DNA from: Acanthosepion pharaonis
Taxonomy: Eukaryota > Mollusca > Cephalopoda > Sepiida > Sepiidae
Direction of reading: 5' to 3'
Assembly: GCA_903632075.3 (NCBI GenBank)
Contig: CAHIKZ030004725.1
Coordinates: 423,501-487,500, forward strand
Length of the DNA stretch: 64,000 nt
Shown here one piece after another: positions 10,020 through 20,760 of this stretch (position 1 is its first letter; each line of letters starts with the position of its first letter). Below the pieces are notes generated by a model that worked only from the letters and a program-made list of their open reading frames with translations, ran no database searches and was not told the DNA's origin. The position numbers and the translations under genes were made by a program.

Positions 10020-10620
10020 CATTGCCCAGACTGACAATGTGAAAATGGAGAGAGCAATAACTGAGCAGTACTAAATGAGAACTAGATGCAATATCCCTTG
10101 ACATAGCAGGGCAATCTACCTTTGTCAATTAAATAAAGGGTTCAATTTAAAGTTCCCTCAATATTCCCCCTCTTGATTGATATAGGTATATATTGAAAAG
10201 TATATTTAATTGTGTAGAAAATAACAAAAATTTAACATAATTTTTAAAATGAGTCACCGTGACGATGTGCTTCCCTCATCCGTCATTCACTCTAAGGTTG
10301 GCTGTGTCTGTATATACACCCAACTCGCTATATTTACAGATTGTCATTGTATACAACAAATGCTTTTCAAGACACTAGTTGGGAAATATCATCAACATGA
10401 ATTCTCACTAAACTGCCAATCTTTCCTTTCGGCTTTGATGGTTGACTGCTATCTCTCTAACTGCTTGCTGATCCCTTCTTCACTGGCTGCTGGTTACCTA
10501 CCTACTTACTGACTTCTTGCTTCTCCCTGCTTATATGGATACTGGCTGGGGCCCGAACACCCCTATCTGTCCCTTTGTATTCTGGAATAAGAGACCACCC
10601 ATTTGACTTTTTGTGTGGTC
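10020..10620 (+). repeat. Dispersed repeat R2, similar to 40790-41400
   Basis: Two blocks are shared with 40790-41400 in the same order: the SINE-body segment GAGCAGTACTAAA...AAATAAAGGGTTCA (10055-10145) and a segment GGCTGTGTCTG-ATATACACC...TGCTTTTCAAGAC...GAATTCTCACT (10298-10410). The conserved order over 500 bp argues for one composite repeat family rather than chance neighbours. No coding sequence recognised. Confidence 0.6.
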
Positions 10621-10799
10621 AGCTTCTTCAGAGAACTACTTTTATGTAGGTATAACCACGAGATCGCTAAAAAAAGTGCATAGTCTGATGTAAAAGATGC
10701 CAAACTTGATGAAAACAAAATTTTATCATCTAATTGTTTATGTTACTATTAAGAGGAAAGAACAAAGTAAATTTTAGTTATTTTTATAAAATTTTCTGT

Positions 10800-11420
10800 C
10801 TTTATTAGAACATTCTAACTTTGGATTGAAAAACTTTGTTTCTCGTCATCACCGGTACTCTAGTAAATAACATGGCTAAATAATTTTTTTTTTTTTTTTT
10901 GAGACATTATTTTTGAAAATCTTGCAAAAATAGAAATAATTGTCAGATTTTAATGAAACTTTCAGAAATTATTCACGAATGATGGAAATTATTATAAATA
11001 TGTTATTTTTTTTTTAAGTCATTATAAAAATATATTTTTTATATATATATTACCCCCCCACCAATAATTTAATGAAAACTCTAAAAATTCAATGTCGAAG
11101 CACACAAGTCACTATATTAGTTAAAAACACAAGCCTTTGAGGAAAGTAAATCATGTTTTGTTTTTTTAAAAAATCTGCCCTCAACCTAAAATCAGCTTTG
11201 AATTGTAACATACAAAACTCAAAACAAAGATATTTAATTTTAAATGCTTTTAGTTGCTTTTATTTGTTTTTATCAATATGCATAATATTGTCTGAAGGCA
11301 AAAAACTTTTTCGATAAAAAATGAATTTTTAAAAGAATTAATTGTTAATAAAATAATTTATGATAAATTATTTTATTATTTTTTACATAAAGTTGTTAAA
11401 TATTGTAAAATTAGTGGGAA
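10800..11420 (+). repeat. Dispersed repeat R3, inverted relative to 38880-39360
   Basis: Several blocks recur on the opposite strand at 38880-39360: CAGATTTTAATGAAACTTTCAG, TATATTAGTT-ACACAAG, and AAAATCTGC-CT. The sequence is very AT-rich and I cannot assign it to a known class; it may be a non-autonomous DNA transposon. Confidence 0.5.
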
Positions 11421-11832
11421 TGTTCAATCCTTTACTTAATGTTTTTTTTTTTAAGTACATGTACCTGTACAGATTATAAATAGCACAAGCTTTTTACAAT
11501 CAACAAACCACCAGTCAAAAAAATTTTATTGTTCCTTGCCTTTTGTGTCAATAAAAAACATTATAATTCAAAAGTACAGAGGCCCGGAAGAAACATGATA
11601 CAATAAAAACATCATATGACTTGATTTTGTATATAATGTTGTACGGCAATATTTATATTTTTACATTTACGATTGGTGAAACATGTGTGGAGAAGTTTTA
11701 CTTAAAAAAAAAAAATTGAACTACATCCTATATACAACCAAGTAGCAGCAGAAAATTTTGAAAACATACCATTTTGTTATAGACTTGTATGGTTGCAAGA
11801 AAGAAATACAACAGCAGAAATAGATTTCGTGG

Positions 11833-11838
11833 TTTATT
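11833..11838 (-). terminator. Polyadenylation signal for the 11922-12044 exon
   Basis: AATAAA on the minus strand, 84 bases after the stop codon of the adjacent minus-strand exon. Spacing fits a short 3' UTR. Confidence 0.5.
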
Positions 11839-11921
11839 TCAACAGGAACGTGAGGGTTTGGGACAGCTACCTTTGGTAAAGTTCATAAGTCGGTTTTCGG
11901 ATTTCGATCTCTCATAGTAGT

Positions 11922-12044
11922 TCACAATGTTGACGGTGGTTGGTGATCTTCTGCTGACAGCTGCTGAACGTGACTGGTCTCCTTTGTGGGCACCTGTTGA
12001 ACTTTCCTGTGACCCTTTTTATAGCGTTTTTTTGGCTTAACAGG
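11922..12044 (-). CDS. Probable terminal exon, unrecognised basic protein
   Basis: The minus-strand exon runs from 12044 to the TGA at 11922-11924 and encodes 40 residues, starting PVKPKKRYKKGHRKV (strongly basic) and ending in an acidic/polar tail EDHQPPSTL. A plausible acceptor precedes it: a pyrimidine-rich segment ending CTCGAG at 12050-12045, giving phase 0. A compact 3' UTR with AATAAA follows. Base composition is clearly richer in GC than the surrounding DNA and the coding segment has few homopolymers, both signs of a real exon. The frame stays open upstream to an ATG at 12203, but that extension is Phe/Leu/Lys-rich and intron-like. I do not recognise the protein; lysine-rich content suggests a nucleic-acid-binding or nucleolar function, which is inference only. 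Confidence 0.45.
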   Translation of the reverse strand, partial: PVKPKKRYKKGHRKVQQVPTKETSHVQQLSAEDHQPPSTL

Positions 12045-12119
12045 CTCGAGAAATGAAAGTATAATTAGGAGGAAGCATTTTTTATTGGACGAAAAATAGA
12101 GCACTTTAAATATTATTTT

Positions 12120-12260
12120 ATTTTTCGACCCGGAACACGTGTGTCGGAAACATTTGTGAAGAAAGATAATGGTCATTTTGTGACGGGGCTTTGTCCCGTT
12201 CACATCCGGTTCTCGCTCTTGAGTATTTGCCTGTAAATCAGCCGAGATATGTCTTATTTT
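12120..12260. other. Locally CpG-rich segment, possible exon or promoter
   Basis: A short GC-richer island with several CpGs (CGACCCGGAACACGTGTGTCGG, then CATCCGGTTCTCGCTCTTG) in an otherwise AT-rich region, directly upstream of the 11922-12044 minus exon. It could be promoter or 5' exon sequence of that gene or of a divergent one. No core promoter element is decisive. Confidence 0.25.
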
Positions 12261-12413
12261 GTTTTATAACAATTTCTTCATTTTCATACCTATTTCATTG
12301 CAATTTATTTCAATTTTGTGTATTTGTTTTCAGTGAGTCCTCTTATTTCAATTACATTTTTTTTCTTATTATAGCTCATAAATGGCTTTTCTTCATTAAT
12401 TTTTAAAAAAGTA

Positions 12414-12770
12414 AGTACCATTTGGTTTATTTGTTGATTTTTTTTATTCATCTTATTTAATGTCTTTTGTGAATTTGTCTTTCGTTAGATTTTTAATTCA
12501 TTTTTATATTTTTTTCTTTTAATTAAGAAATAACCCACAAAAAAACATACCCCACTGGCCACTGACATTTTTTGTGACTCTTCAATTTTTCCAAGTACCA
12601 TTTGGTTTCTTTATTTGATTTTTTTCTTTTTTTAATACCTCTTTCAAAATATTTAGTGAATTTGTCTTTAGTGAGTTTTTAATTCATTTATATTTCTTTT
12701 TCTTTTAATTAAGAAAAAACCCAGAAAACATACCTCACCAGACACTGAATTGTTTGAGTCCTCCATTTTT
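12414..12770. repeat. Tandem duplication, two copies of about 180 bp
   Basis: AGTACCATTTGGTTT starts copies at 12414 and 12594; both contain GTGAATTTGTCTTT and TTTTCTTTTAATTAAGAAA and end near a CTGAC/CTGAA-TTTT-GTGAC/GAGTC segment. Copies differ by roughly a quarter of positions, so the duplication is old. Confidence 0.8.
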
Positions 12771-13069
12771 TTATACTTATTTTAATATACTTTTAATTTG
12801 TGTAGTTATATTTAGATATACATACTTTAATTATAACTTATTTTTTTATGTATTTTTTTTTTTTTTTTTTTTGAGGGAGAATATTTAAAGTGATTTGTGA
12901 GTCTACTTTAATCCTTATTAGTTTGATTCAATTAAGAATACATAGCCTAGAAATAAAACACAATACTAACATCATTTCTACATTCAATTTATTCAAGTAC
13001 TAATTAATTTCTCCATGAAATATATTTTAGTTGGCAATTAATTTTCTTTTTTTTCTTTGACATTTCAGG

Positions 13070-15345
13070 ATGAACAGGACTGAGGAAGTCTTACAGAAAT
13101 ATGGTAGTATTGCATCTGGAGAGCCAGTTCTGTGTGGGCATATATTTAAAAAATTTTCTGAACAAGCCACAGTGAATGACACAGCAAATTGGGCATCTTT
13201 GGAAAATACCAAAAATGGATTTCCAAAGATAACAGTTGGCCGAGCGATGCACCTTAGACGGTTATATAGAACTAGGCACGATGGAAGAAATTTTTTTAAG
13301 TTTATAAAGAAATATGAGGAAGTGGCCCATTCTGTAACACCTGCAACCCCGATTGAGACACACCTGCAACCCCGATTGAGACACCATGTACACTTGGTGA
13401 AGAAAATAAGAAATTAAAAATGAGTCTCCAGACAGAAAAAAATAATAATCCAGCTGAAACAAAAGCTCAAAAAGTTGACAGCATTATTAAGCAAAAAAAA
13501 GGTTCACACAATTACAATCCAGGAAGATGCCCTATGCCTGCTTATTAAGTGGCGTGGCTGGTAGAAATGTTCCTGAACTTTTGGAATGTTTTATTTCTGT
13601 TGTGCATGAACCCAGATTTGACATAAAATCTGTAACCACAGTTGGCCGAATGGTGGGTGAACTGTTTTTGTTTTTTTTTCTGATATAAAAACTGTTGATT
13701 CGATTTTAGCATCTGAAAGTTGTAGTCTTATTTTTGATGCAACGACAGAAGATGGGATACATGTAAACTGCATGATGGTCACAACACCATCATCCTCTCA
13801 TCTTGTGTCAATCGAACGACTTCCTGGTGGAACTGCTGAAGACTACAGGAACCATGTCAGTAGTGCCATCAAAAAGCTTGCTGATATATATACTCAGTAG
13901 TATCTGTGATGAATGTTGCTAGCTGCCATAGAGCAGTAGTCAATAAAATTAAATGCTGCTTGATAGACCGGGCTCCAGTCAACCACTTGACTGTTTTTTT
14001 ATTGGAGAAAGAGTGGGGCACCCACTTAATTGAATTAAATTGCAATGTGCATCCATTAGAAGCCATTTCCAACAGAGTGAAGAAGGAGTTCCAAGCCTGT
14101 GAAGAGCGGACAATCAAGTGTTCTGGAGAGTGCATTGCATGGAAGATTATCATGGCACTGAATTCATTACGATTCAGTGCCAAGTACAACCATGTGATGC
14201 AGATGGAGGACTTCAAGAAAGAAGGTTACAAAGTATCAAGATTCCTGAGAAACCGGTTGCACGTAATTTTTCAGTTAGGTGGTGTGTATTTCTCCGTTTT
14301 TGAAAATCTAAAAAAATTTGTGCTCGGTCTGTTACCAAAAAATAAACTTATAGCAAAGTTAAAAGATCTCATAGTGGAGGAAGCAGCAGAGATTGAACTG
14401 CAAATACTTGGTATCTTAGGGAAGATGTTGTCTGGGTCCTGGATGAATAGATTTTACACTGATTTAAAGGGTTTGGAAAATCCAATTAACAATGAAAATA
14501 GAGAAAAGTGTTATTGGAGAATTAAAAAAATGGAAGACTCAAAGGCAATACTACTGGCTGAACAAGACTTCTTTGGGGACGTTTTGCCAGCAGCAGTAAA
14601 GGAAAAGTTAATGGTTGCCCCAAGAAATGAATAATTATTTCAGGACATGATGACTGCCTGTCTGAAAGGAACTGTTTCAGTTTTGGAACGGTAGTACAGG
14701 CAGTCATTTGAGACTGTACAGACCATTACGGAATTGGTGCTATTATCTTTAAGGCAACATACCATAGAAGTTGAAAGTGTAATAGGAGAATACTGTGAAA
14801 AGAAAAAACTATCTCTAAATGCTTATGTCTCCAGCATAAGCAACATCAAAGCAAAGAGGTATAATGTATGGCGCTATATAAATGGTCTGGAGGAGAGTAC
14901 ACTTCAACGCTACTTGGATGTTGCCATGCAGTATAGCACCGAAAAGAATAAGAAGCGAAAAACAGAAAAAGAAATTTTGAAGGCTGAAATTATCCAAAGA
15001 AATAAAGAGAAACAAAGCCATCAACAAAGAAAGAGAAGGTCTCAATACCAGAGAAGGATGAAAACAATACCTAAAACTACTTCTGCTATTAAGGCAGAAT
15101 TTCCGGACTTGCCACAAGATTTAGCAGATAACATCTACAAAATCTTAAGTGGTGATATAGTTGGCCATAGCATAAAGCACATTTGGACAGTTGATTCTGT
15201 TGATATGTTATTTGTTGGATGGGTCAATGAATTTTCTGACCCAGATTACAACATATTTTATGAACAAGAAAATGAAGAATATCAACTGGACAAATGTGAA
15301 TTAGCCACCGACTATATCATGCACGACCTAATAATTAATACATAA
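13070..15345 (+). pseudogene. Transposase-like gene of an unnamed invertebrate family, broken
   Basis: A first exon-like segment starts at ATG 13070 right after an acceptor (TTTGACATTTCAGG). It encodes MNRTEEVLQKYGSIASGEPV and a basic segment. A 23-bp tandem duplication (13338-13383) shifts the frame; using the single-copy phase, a further coiled, Lys-rich segment would continue to about 13545. The next segment (13545-13900) carries GVAGRNVPELLECF, then a poly-T frameshift, then CSLIFDATTEDG (13718-13755) and LPGGTAEDYRNH. After a double stop a 242-residue frame (13906-14634) begins MNVASCHRAVVNKI and includes CLIDRAPVNHL and GKMLSGSWM. A final 200-residue frame (14734-15345) is highly charged and ends with a TAA at 15343-15345. 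The pattern 'D-G/A-T-T' followed later by an 'I-D/SDR' motif resembles an uncharacterised, transposase-like protein family that I recall from cnidarians and molluscs, but I cannot name it. At least four disabling changes; inactive copy. Confidence 0.55.
13338..13383. repeat. 23-bp tandem duplication within the coding segment
   Basis: CACCTGCAACCCCGATTGAGACA occurs twice head-to-tail with no differences. As 23 is not a multiple of three, the second copy changes the reading frame, and the frame of the single-copy arrangement stays open for about 50 more codons. The identity of the copies shows that it is recent. Confidence 0.95.
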
Positions 15346-15364
15346 ACCATTTTTTTTTCATCTG

Positions 15365-15540
15365 GCAGTAAGGACTCCAAGTATTAGGTTGGAGTTTTTG
15401 AGGAGCGTGGAACCATCTCTTAATTGCTGTATTTCCCAGGTCCACTCTGACCCAGAGTGGTAGCACCTGTTAGGGTCCCAGTTATGGGAAAAATAGCAAA
15501 AAGAAAAAAAAGGCCCTTTTCAGGGCCACAAAAATTTCAT
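15365..15540 (+). repeat. Dispersed repeat R4, copy 1
   Basis: The block TGGAACCATCTCTTAATTGC...CCCAGGTCCACTCTGACCCAGAGTGGTAGCACCTG recurs at 39720-39850 (+) and, reverse-complemented and more diverged, at 44915-45075. The local palindrome ACTCTG-ACCC-AGAGT is visible in it. It is probably the distal part of a SINE family, judging from its recurrence beside tRNA-like heads. Confidence 0.6.
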
Positions 15541-15924
15541 GAACGTCTGATAATGATTGCATTGAATTTCTAAACCCCTGTAAAAAATGTAAAAAAATAT
15601 AGTCAATAATAATCAAGTTACATTTTTTTAAAACATATCTTAAATATATAGAGTCAGTTGGTATAGACGAATAAATTACAGGTGTTTGAGTTTTTGTAAG
15701 AATTCCAGAAGCAGAAAATTGTGATATTTTTAAAAAAGCAATATTACTTTATATGTTATCCAATCTGAATCCACAGCCTTTTCACTCCCGTTAGAGGAAA
15801 ACCTCCCTGACTGACCACGCCTTCAGGGGTGTCGACGTACTCACTACGTTTGGTCAACTGTGAGTTGGTGAGGCTATAGCTGGAGGTTTTGAATTCAGAG
15901 TTGTCCTTCTTGACTGGTTGCCAC

Positions 15925-16095
15925 CCAAGTCTATAAGACTCAGTCTGTCCTCATAGCTGGGGGAGGGGAAAAAGAAAATGATTCATACTATTTGCAAGGG
16001 TATTTACATGTAAGTGAATGTAATGAACTCAAATGGAATTGGACTCTTGGATTCCTCAGTCTGAGCTGCTATCCATTACACCAATGTGTCTATGT
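15925..16095 (-). repeat. tRNA-derived SINE, family B, copy 1
   Basis: Read on the minus strand: a tRNA-like head with GTGTAATGGATAGCAGCTCAG (A-box-like), then CCAATTCCATTTGAGTTCATTACATT, then AAATACCCTTGCAAA-TATGAATC and a tail with CCCCCAGCTATGAGG. The same order of blocks occurs at 46975-47140 (+), 42970-43110 (+), 41715-41900 (+), 19540-19640 (-) and 55600-55735 (-). Confidence 0.65.
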
Positions 16096-16240
16096 TAACA
16101 GATAAGTTGAAATATGCAAGAAAATTTGCTCTGATGGTAGGTGCCTGAACATTTGCACTAATAAATAAGCACTGAAAAGTTTGCTGCATTCCTAAATGTA
16201 ATGTAAATGGCATTGTTACATAGGTTTTAATATTACTTAA

Positions 16241-17440
16241 TATTTAGCACTATGCATCATTTATAAATATTAATTCCCTTTTTCCTTTATATGGAATCCC
16301 AACAAAATATAATGTTTTATATATTAGTTCTATATATTTGAAATTGCAGTAGCCTGGCTCTCAATTTCAGTCAAGATTGTTTTAAGTGTTGCCATAGAAG
16401 GATACAAGTACACAACCAAGAAATTCAAATTCAACCTGCATTGGCGAAAATAGTCACCTAAAGAGTGCTAAAGATTAACTTCATCATTAAAGAAGAGTTT
16501 TTATAATCAGACAAGCCACAAAGGATAAAAAAAAATCAATTTTTTCAAATCTGACAAGTGTCGCAGCCTTTAAAAATTCTAAAGAATGCTAATCTACAAA
16601 AATTTCAAAAATGTTTCCCTATTTTTTACAAGTGGGCCAGTCTACTTAAGTATTGTGGATAAGAAAATTAAAATTACTTATTGCAAAAGATGAATGAAAA
16701 AAAATCATATTAAAGAGTTCTATACTAGACTTTTTCTTAGCATTTAGCACTCTGCATCATTTATAAATATTACTTCCCACTTTTACTTTATATGGAATCC
16801 CTACAAAATATAATGTTTTATATATTAGTTCTATATATTTGAAATTGCAGTAGCCTGGCTCTCAATTTCAGTCAAGATTGTTTTAAGTGTTGCCATAGAA
16901 GGATACAAGTACACAACCAAGAAATTCAAATTCAACCTGCATTGGCGAAAATAGTCACCTAAAGAGTGCTAAAGATTAACTTCATCATTAAAGAAGAGTT
17001 TTTATAATCAGACAAGCCACAAAGGATAAAAAAAATCAATTTTTCAAATCTGACAAGTGTAAAAAGCCTTTAAAAATTCTAAAGAATGCTAATCTACAAA
17101 AATTTAAAAAATGTTTCCCTATTTTTTACAAGTGGGCCAGTCTACTTAAGTATTGTGGATAAGAAAATTAAAATTACTTATTGCAAAAGATGAATGAAAA
17201 AAAATCATATTAAAGAGTTCTATACTAGACTTTTTCTTAGCATTTAGCACTCTGCATCATTTATAAATATTACTTCCCACTTTTACTTTATATGGAATCC
17301 CTACAAAATATAATGTTTTATATATTAGTTCTATATATTTGAAATTGCAGTAGCCTGGCTCTCAATTTCAGTCAAGATTGTTTTAAGTGTTGCCATAGAA
17401 GGATACAAGTACACAACCAAGAAATTCAAATTCAACTTGC
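16241..17440. repeat. 500-bp tandem repeat, 2.4 copies
   Basis: TTTAGCACT-TGCATCATTTATAAATATTA begins units at 16241, 16741 and 17241, an exact 500-base period. The second and third units are almost identical to each other, including ATTACTTCCCACTTTTACTT, while the first differs at several positions (ATTAATTCCCTTTTTCCTT). The third breaks off near 17440 within CAAATTCAACTTGCATTG, where the flanking sequence carries a 20-bp extra segment. No reading frame is conserved. Confidence 0.95.
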
Positions 17441-18050
17441 ATTGATGGGACTAACATTTTGCTTGACGAAGATAGTCACCTACAGAATGCTAAAGGTTAA
17501 TATAAGCTTGAAGCATTTAATTACTAATAAAAAGTTATTGAATTTTGGAAAGTGTTATGACTTAATTCTGTGCCTGTGTCAATTTTTTTATTGAATGCTT
17601 GTCCGTTATGAATGGTAAGTGACCAGGTGAAGAGTAACCTGTGAGGAGAGTTGGCATTATTTGCTGATCATTTATCTGCTTCATAGTCTTGAAAGAACAT
17701 GGTTGTATATATCTGTGTGCTTCTCTCCAAAATTTGTAGTGGTACCTACAGAAAGGTCTTGACAATGATCAACCTAGGTTAGAACTTTTTCAATAAGGAA
17801 AATTGTTGGAATGAAATCGCAGTTGTGAATGTGGTCCAGTATTCTTTAGAAGTAAATTATGGGGTTTAAAGGTTTCATTTTGGTGTATATTGTAGGCATG
17901 GGTGAGTGTTCACATGTAAACAACTAAATAAGAAGCATACAAAAACTTGAGTTTCTACTATGGACCATTTATTAATTTTTAATATATAAACAGTAATGTA
18001 TCTTGGGTATGTCCACTTTCTTTTTTGTTCAGGAGTTAGGGTAAGTAAGG
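17441..18050. other. No gene seen
   Basis: Non-coding sequence after the 500-bp tandem repeat. It includes a diverged piece of the repeat unit (GATAGTCACCTACAGAATGCTAAAGG at 17470-17495) and otherwise nothing I recognise. Confidence 0.4.
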
Positions 18051-18054
18051 ATAG

Positions 18055-18235
18055 GCATTGTTATAATGGTCGAGCTTAATTCAGCCTTGTGCAGAGTTGG
18101 AACTACCAAAGAAAGGTTTATATTTACTTCATCGTGGGAGGTTTAAGCATGTTTATAATAGTCAAGCTCAAGTTAGTCTCGTGCTGAGTTGGAATCACCA
18201 AAGAAAAATTGATTTACTTCATAGTGTTGGAAAGT
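18055..18235. repeat. Tandem duplication, two copies of about 90 bp
   Basis: GCATTGTTATAATGGTCGAGCTTAATTCAG...ACTTCATCGTGG is followed immediately by GCATGTTTATAATAGTCAAGCTCAAGTTAG...ACTTCATAGTG. The B-box-like element GAGTTGGAA-CACC in both suggests a SINE origin. Confidence 0.75.
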
Positions 18236-19120
18236 AGATAGTTCAGTTGTCAGTGGACCAGGGAAACAAACATGTCCCAGAAGTAGGAGAAAGTAGGTGA
18301 GAAAGGAAAAAATTTGTCATATTATAAACTTAAATAGTGTCGCCTAACAAATGTTTGACAAATTCAATTGGAGGTAATAAAGTTTTCGGTTCCTTTATTA
18401 CTAACATAATGGGAAAATACATATTTTCTTTTATTATTCATTATTATTAATTATTGTTTTTAAATAATTTTCCCACAATCAAATTTATGTAATAAATTTA
18501 ATATCAACTTTTTTAGTTCATCAATTTCTTCACTATGATGAGCAAATGTTTTGATATCAATATGGAATTAACTATTAGCCATCTTATCAGCTAATTCTGC
18601 CAAATTTAAGAGTGATTTCTCTTTTCTTTGGAAAAAAAAATCATGATATAATTTATTGACTGAGGCACTTTGTCCAACCATATTTCTCAGAGTATGTTTT
18701 CATTCATATAATGGGAATCTAAAAAGTTTTTGGAGAGGTTGAAAGAGTGAAAATTTGGCCTTGTAAAAATATTCAACTTGTCCATTAAAAAAAAAAATAA
18801 TGGAAAAAAAAAGAAATGGAAAGAAGAAAGCAGAAAGTGTAAATTCAAAATTTTTATATTCCAGAAATCATTACAGCGATCTACAAGATTTCTTTGTCCA
18901 GTTTCTTCTTATGAAGACAGCTTTTGTATGACAGGGAACAGACTAGACAGGGAAATTTATTACTGACTTAAACTTGGACTACTACATCCAGCTGCTACTC
19001 AGAGTATAACTCTGACTCCTTGATACATTGTCCTTTTATTTATACTACATGCATAAATGTAATATTAGACTGTGGTGAATATGAAATAAAACTCTCTTTT
19101 CTCCACTGTTTTGAAATTTG

Positions 19121-19280
19121 TGAGCCTATGTGAAAATTTATTTTGACCAATAGAAAAAGGGATTAGCTCCAGGCTGAATAAAAGACCAATGCAAAGTTTA
19201 ATGAGCCTATGTGAAACTTTATTTTGACTAATGGAAAAGGAAGTGGCTTTCAAACTAAGAAAAAAGTAACAAGCTGATAT
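19121..19280. repeat. Tandem duplication, two copies of about 81 bp
   Basis: TGAGCCTATGTGAAA-TTTATTTTGAC-AAT-GAAAA occurs at 19121 and 19202. The second half of the units has diverged. Confidence 0.8.
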
Positions 19281-19539
19281 GAAATCACTTTTTGATATAA
19301 ATAAGCAAAGAAAGTTGAATCAAGGCAGAGAGAAAGCAGAAAGAAGCAAGAAAAGTTCAGACTTCTATGCTTCTGAATAACACCAGTATCAAATTACATG
19401 CTGATACATTCAATCAGATATGGGCCATGCATGATACACACTTAAGCAATCATGTATCTTTCTATACATTACTGACGAGGCAGATTTTTTTCCCGCATCA
19501 GGTTGCCATTTCTTTCTGCTGTCGACCAGTTGCTATCCA

Positions 19540-19640
19540 AGGCTATAGAACTCAGTCTGTCCTTCTATTTACCCATAGTTGGGGGGAGAAGAAGAGGATT
19601 CATACCTTTCCCAAGGGTATTAGCACATAAGTGATCAGCC
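19540..19640 (-). repeat. SINE family B fragment
   Basis: Shares CTATAGAACTCAGTCTGTCC, ATTCATACCTTTCCCAAGGGTAT and AGCACATAAGTGA with the family described at 15925-16095. The tRNA-like head is not visible. Confidence 0.55.
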
Positions 19641-20103
19641 TCTATGAACATTTTCTCTTGACAATTCATTGAAACTACAAACTTTAAATATTTGATTCCT
19701 TTTCCTGAAACAAGCTACTGACAACTTCAAACGTGTAAATAAATTCCTTATCTTGTTTCGTTAAAACACATATTTCCGCGTCATTATCCCTCAATACTTT
19801 AAGACACTAAATGAGCATGAAAATTTAACGAAAGATTTTAAAACTTCTAAAAACTTAACTATACCTGCTTAATAAAATTTTGTAGATTAATAATTTGCTA
19901 TATATTTTAAATGGTACATTATTTTTTTATTTTTCTCCATAAATTAGTAGATTATTAAATTATATTTTAAGTCGGTACCCACTCAGTTAGGATACTGTAT
20001 GTTAAAAAGACAGTTATATTTTGTCTGAAACTGATTACTTACATTCTAGATGTGCCTGCTATAATTTGAATCTGTCTAATTTATTTATTTTACCAAATCT
20101 TAA

Positions 20104-20267
20104 CTAACAGTTCTTCACAAGCAGTACATGCTGTTCTTGGATTTTATTAGTTTTGTCTCCGATGGTAATGCTGGTGAAGAGTTCTTCAAGTTGGCTAACC
20201 TCAGTTTTTCTGACTCTGAAAGATTCATGTGTATTTTCAGTACTGAACTTGGATAATAATTGTGTTC
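20104..20267 (-). CDS. Candidate terminal exon of an unrecognised minus-strand gene
   Basis: On the minus strand a frame opens after an acceptor-like AG (20269-20268; preceded by TTTTTCTCTCTTCATAAATTCAAATCTATCGCTTTG) and ends at TAG 20104-20106. It encodes about 54 residues, with TQLLSKFSTENTHESFR and VSQLEELFTSITIGDKTN, ending LVKNC. The amphipathic heptad-like pattern LEELF...I looks like real protein, and the sequence is less homopolymeric than its surroundings. I do not recognise the product. It lies 430 bp upstream of the plus-strand promoter candidate at 20699, so the rest of the gene would overlap that region on the opposite strand, which lowers my confidence. Confidence 0.3.
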
Positions 20268-20698
20268 CTCAAAGCGATAGATTTGAATTTATGAAGAGAG
20301 AAAAATAAGACGTAGGGATGATGAAACTTACTCAGAAAACTGAAGAGTATTCAAAAAATGTTATTTTTTAATGTGATAAAAAATAAGTGAAATTACGAAA
20401 TTTTTTAAACTAAAAGTGTAATAAAATGCCTGTTAGTGTTTTTTTTGGAACTTTTAAAATAATGAATTAAATTATTCCTTCCTTAGTATCCACTAGTATT
20501 TAACTTTTAAAAATGTTCGCGTTTTAAAACATTTATTTCTTAAAAAGCTGATATTTGGCGTTTTTGCATGTATAAGGAGAAAATTAATTTTTTTTGAAAA
20601 ATCTACCGTTTCGAATTAATTTAAAAAAAGAAAAGTCTACTATTTAGTTTCGTATTTACAGAAGTAATGCGCATGCTCAAACGGAAGTTTAACGTATT

Positions 20699-20707
20699 TA
20701 TATAAAA
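20699..20707 (+). promoter_or_regulatory. TATA box of a candidate TOP-type promoter
   Basis: TATATAAAAG lies 27 bases before a pyrimidine-rich start (CCCTCTTTCTT from 20724). Spacing is right for TATA-directed initiation. The tract CCCTCTTTCTT resembles 5'-terminal oligopyrimidine starts of ribosomal-protein and snoRNA-host genes. Confidence 0.5.
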
Positions 20708-20725
20708 GCCTTTCGCTTATTCGCC

Positions 20726-20760
20726 CTCTTTCTTATTTTAGATTCTGAAGGGTTTAGATG
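20726..20760 (+). ncRNA. Candidate exon 1 of a snoRNA host gene (TOP-type)
   Basis: A short exon beginning in the pyrimidine tract and ending GGGTTTAGATG directly before a consensus donor GTAAGT (20761-20766). An exon 1 that stops at or right after ATG is also typical of ribosomal-protein genes, so a coding gene is the main alternative. I favour a non-coding snoRNA host because a C/D snoRNA lies downstream on the same strand at 26265 and the next exon candidate (26431-26507) has stops in every frame. A second alternative is that CTTATTTTAG is an acceptor and the exon is internal. Confidence 0.35.

Noticed and set aside
16241..17440. CRISPR-like or satellite array
   Set aside because: Units are 500 bp, adjacent, without spacers, and only 2.4 copies; a simple tandem duplication in a eukaryotic genome.
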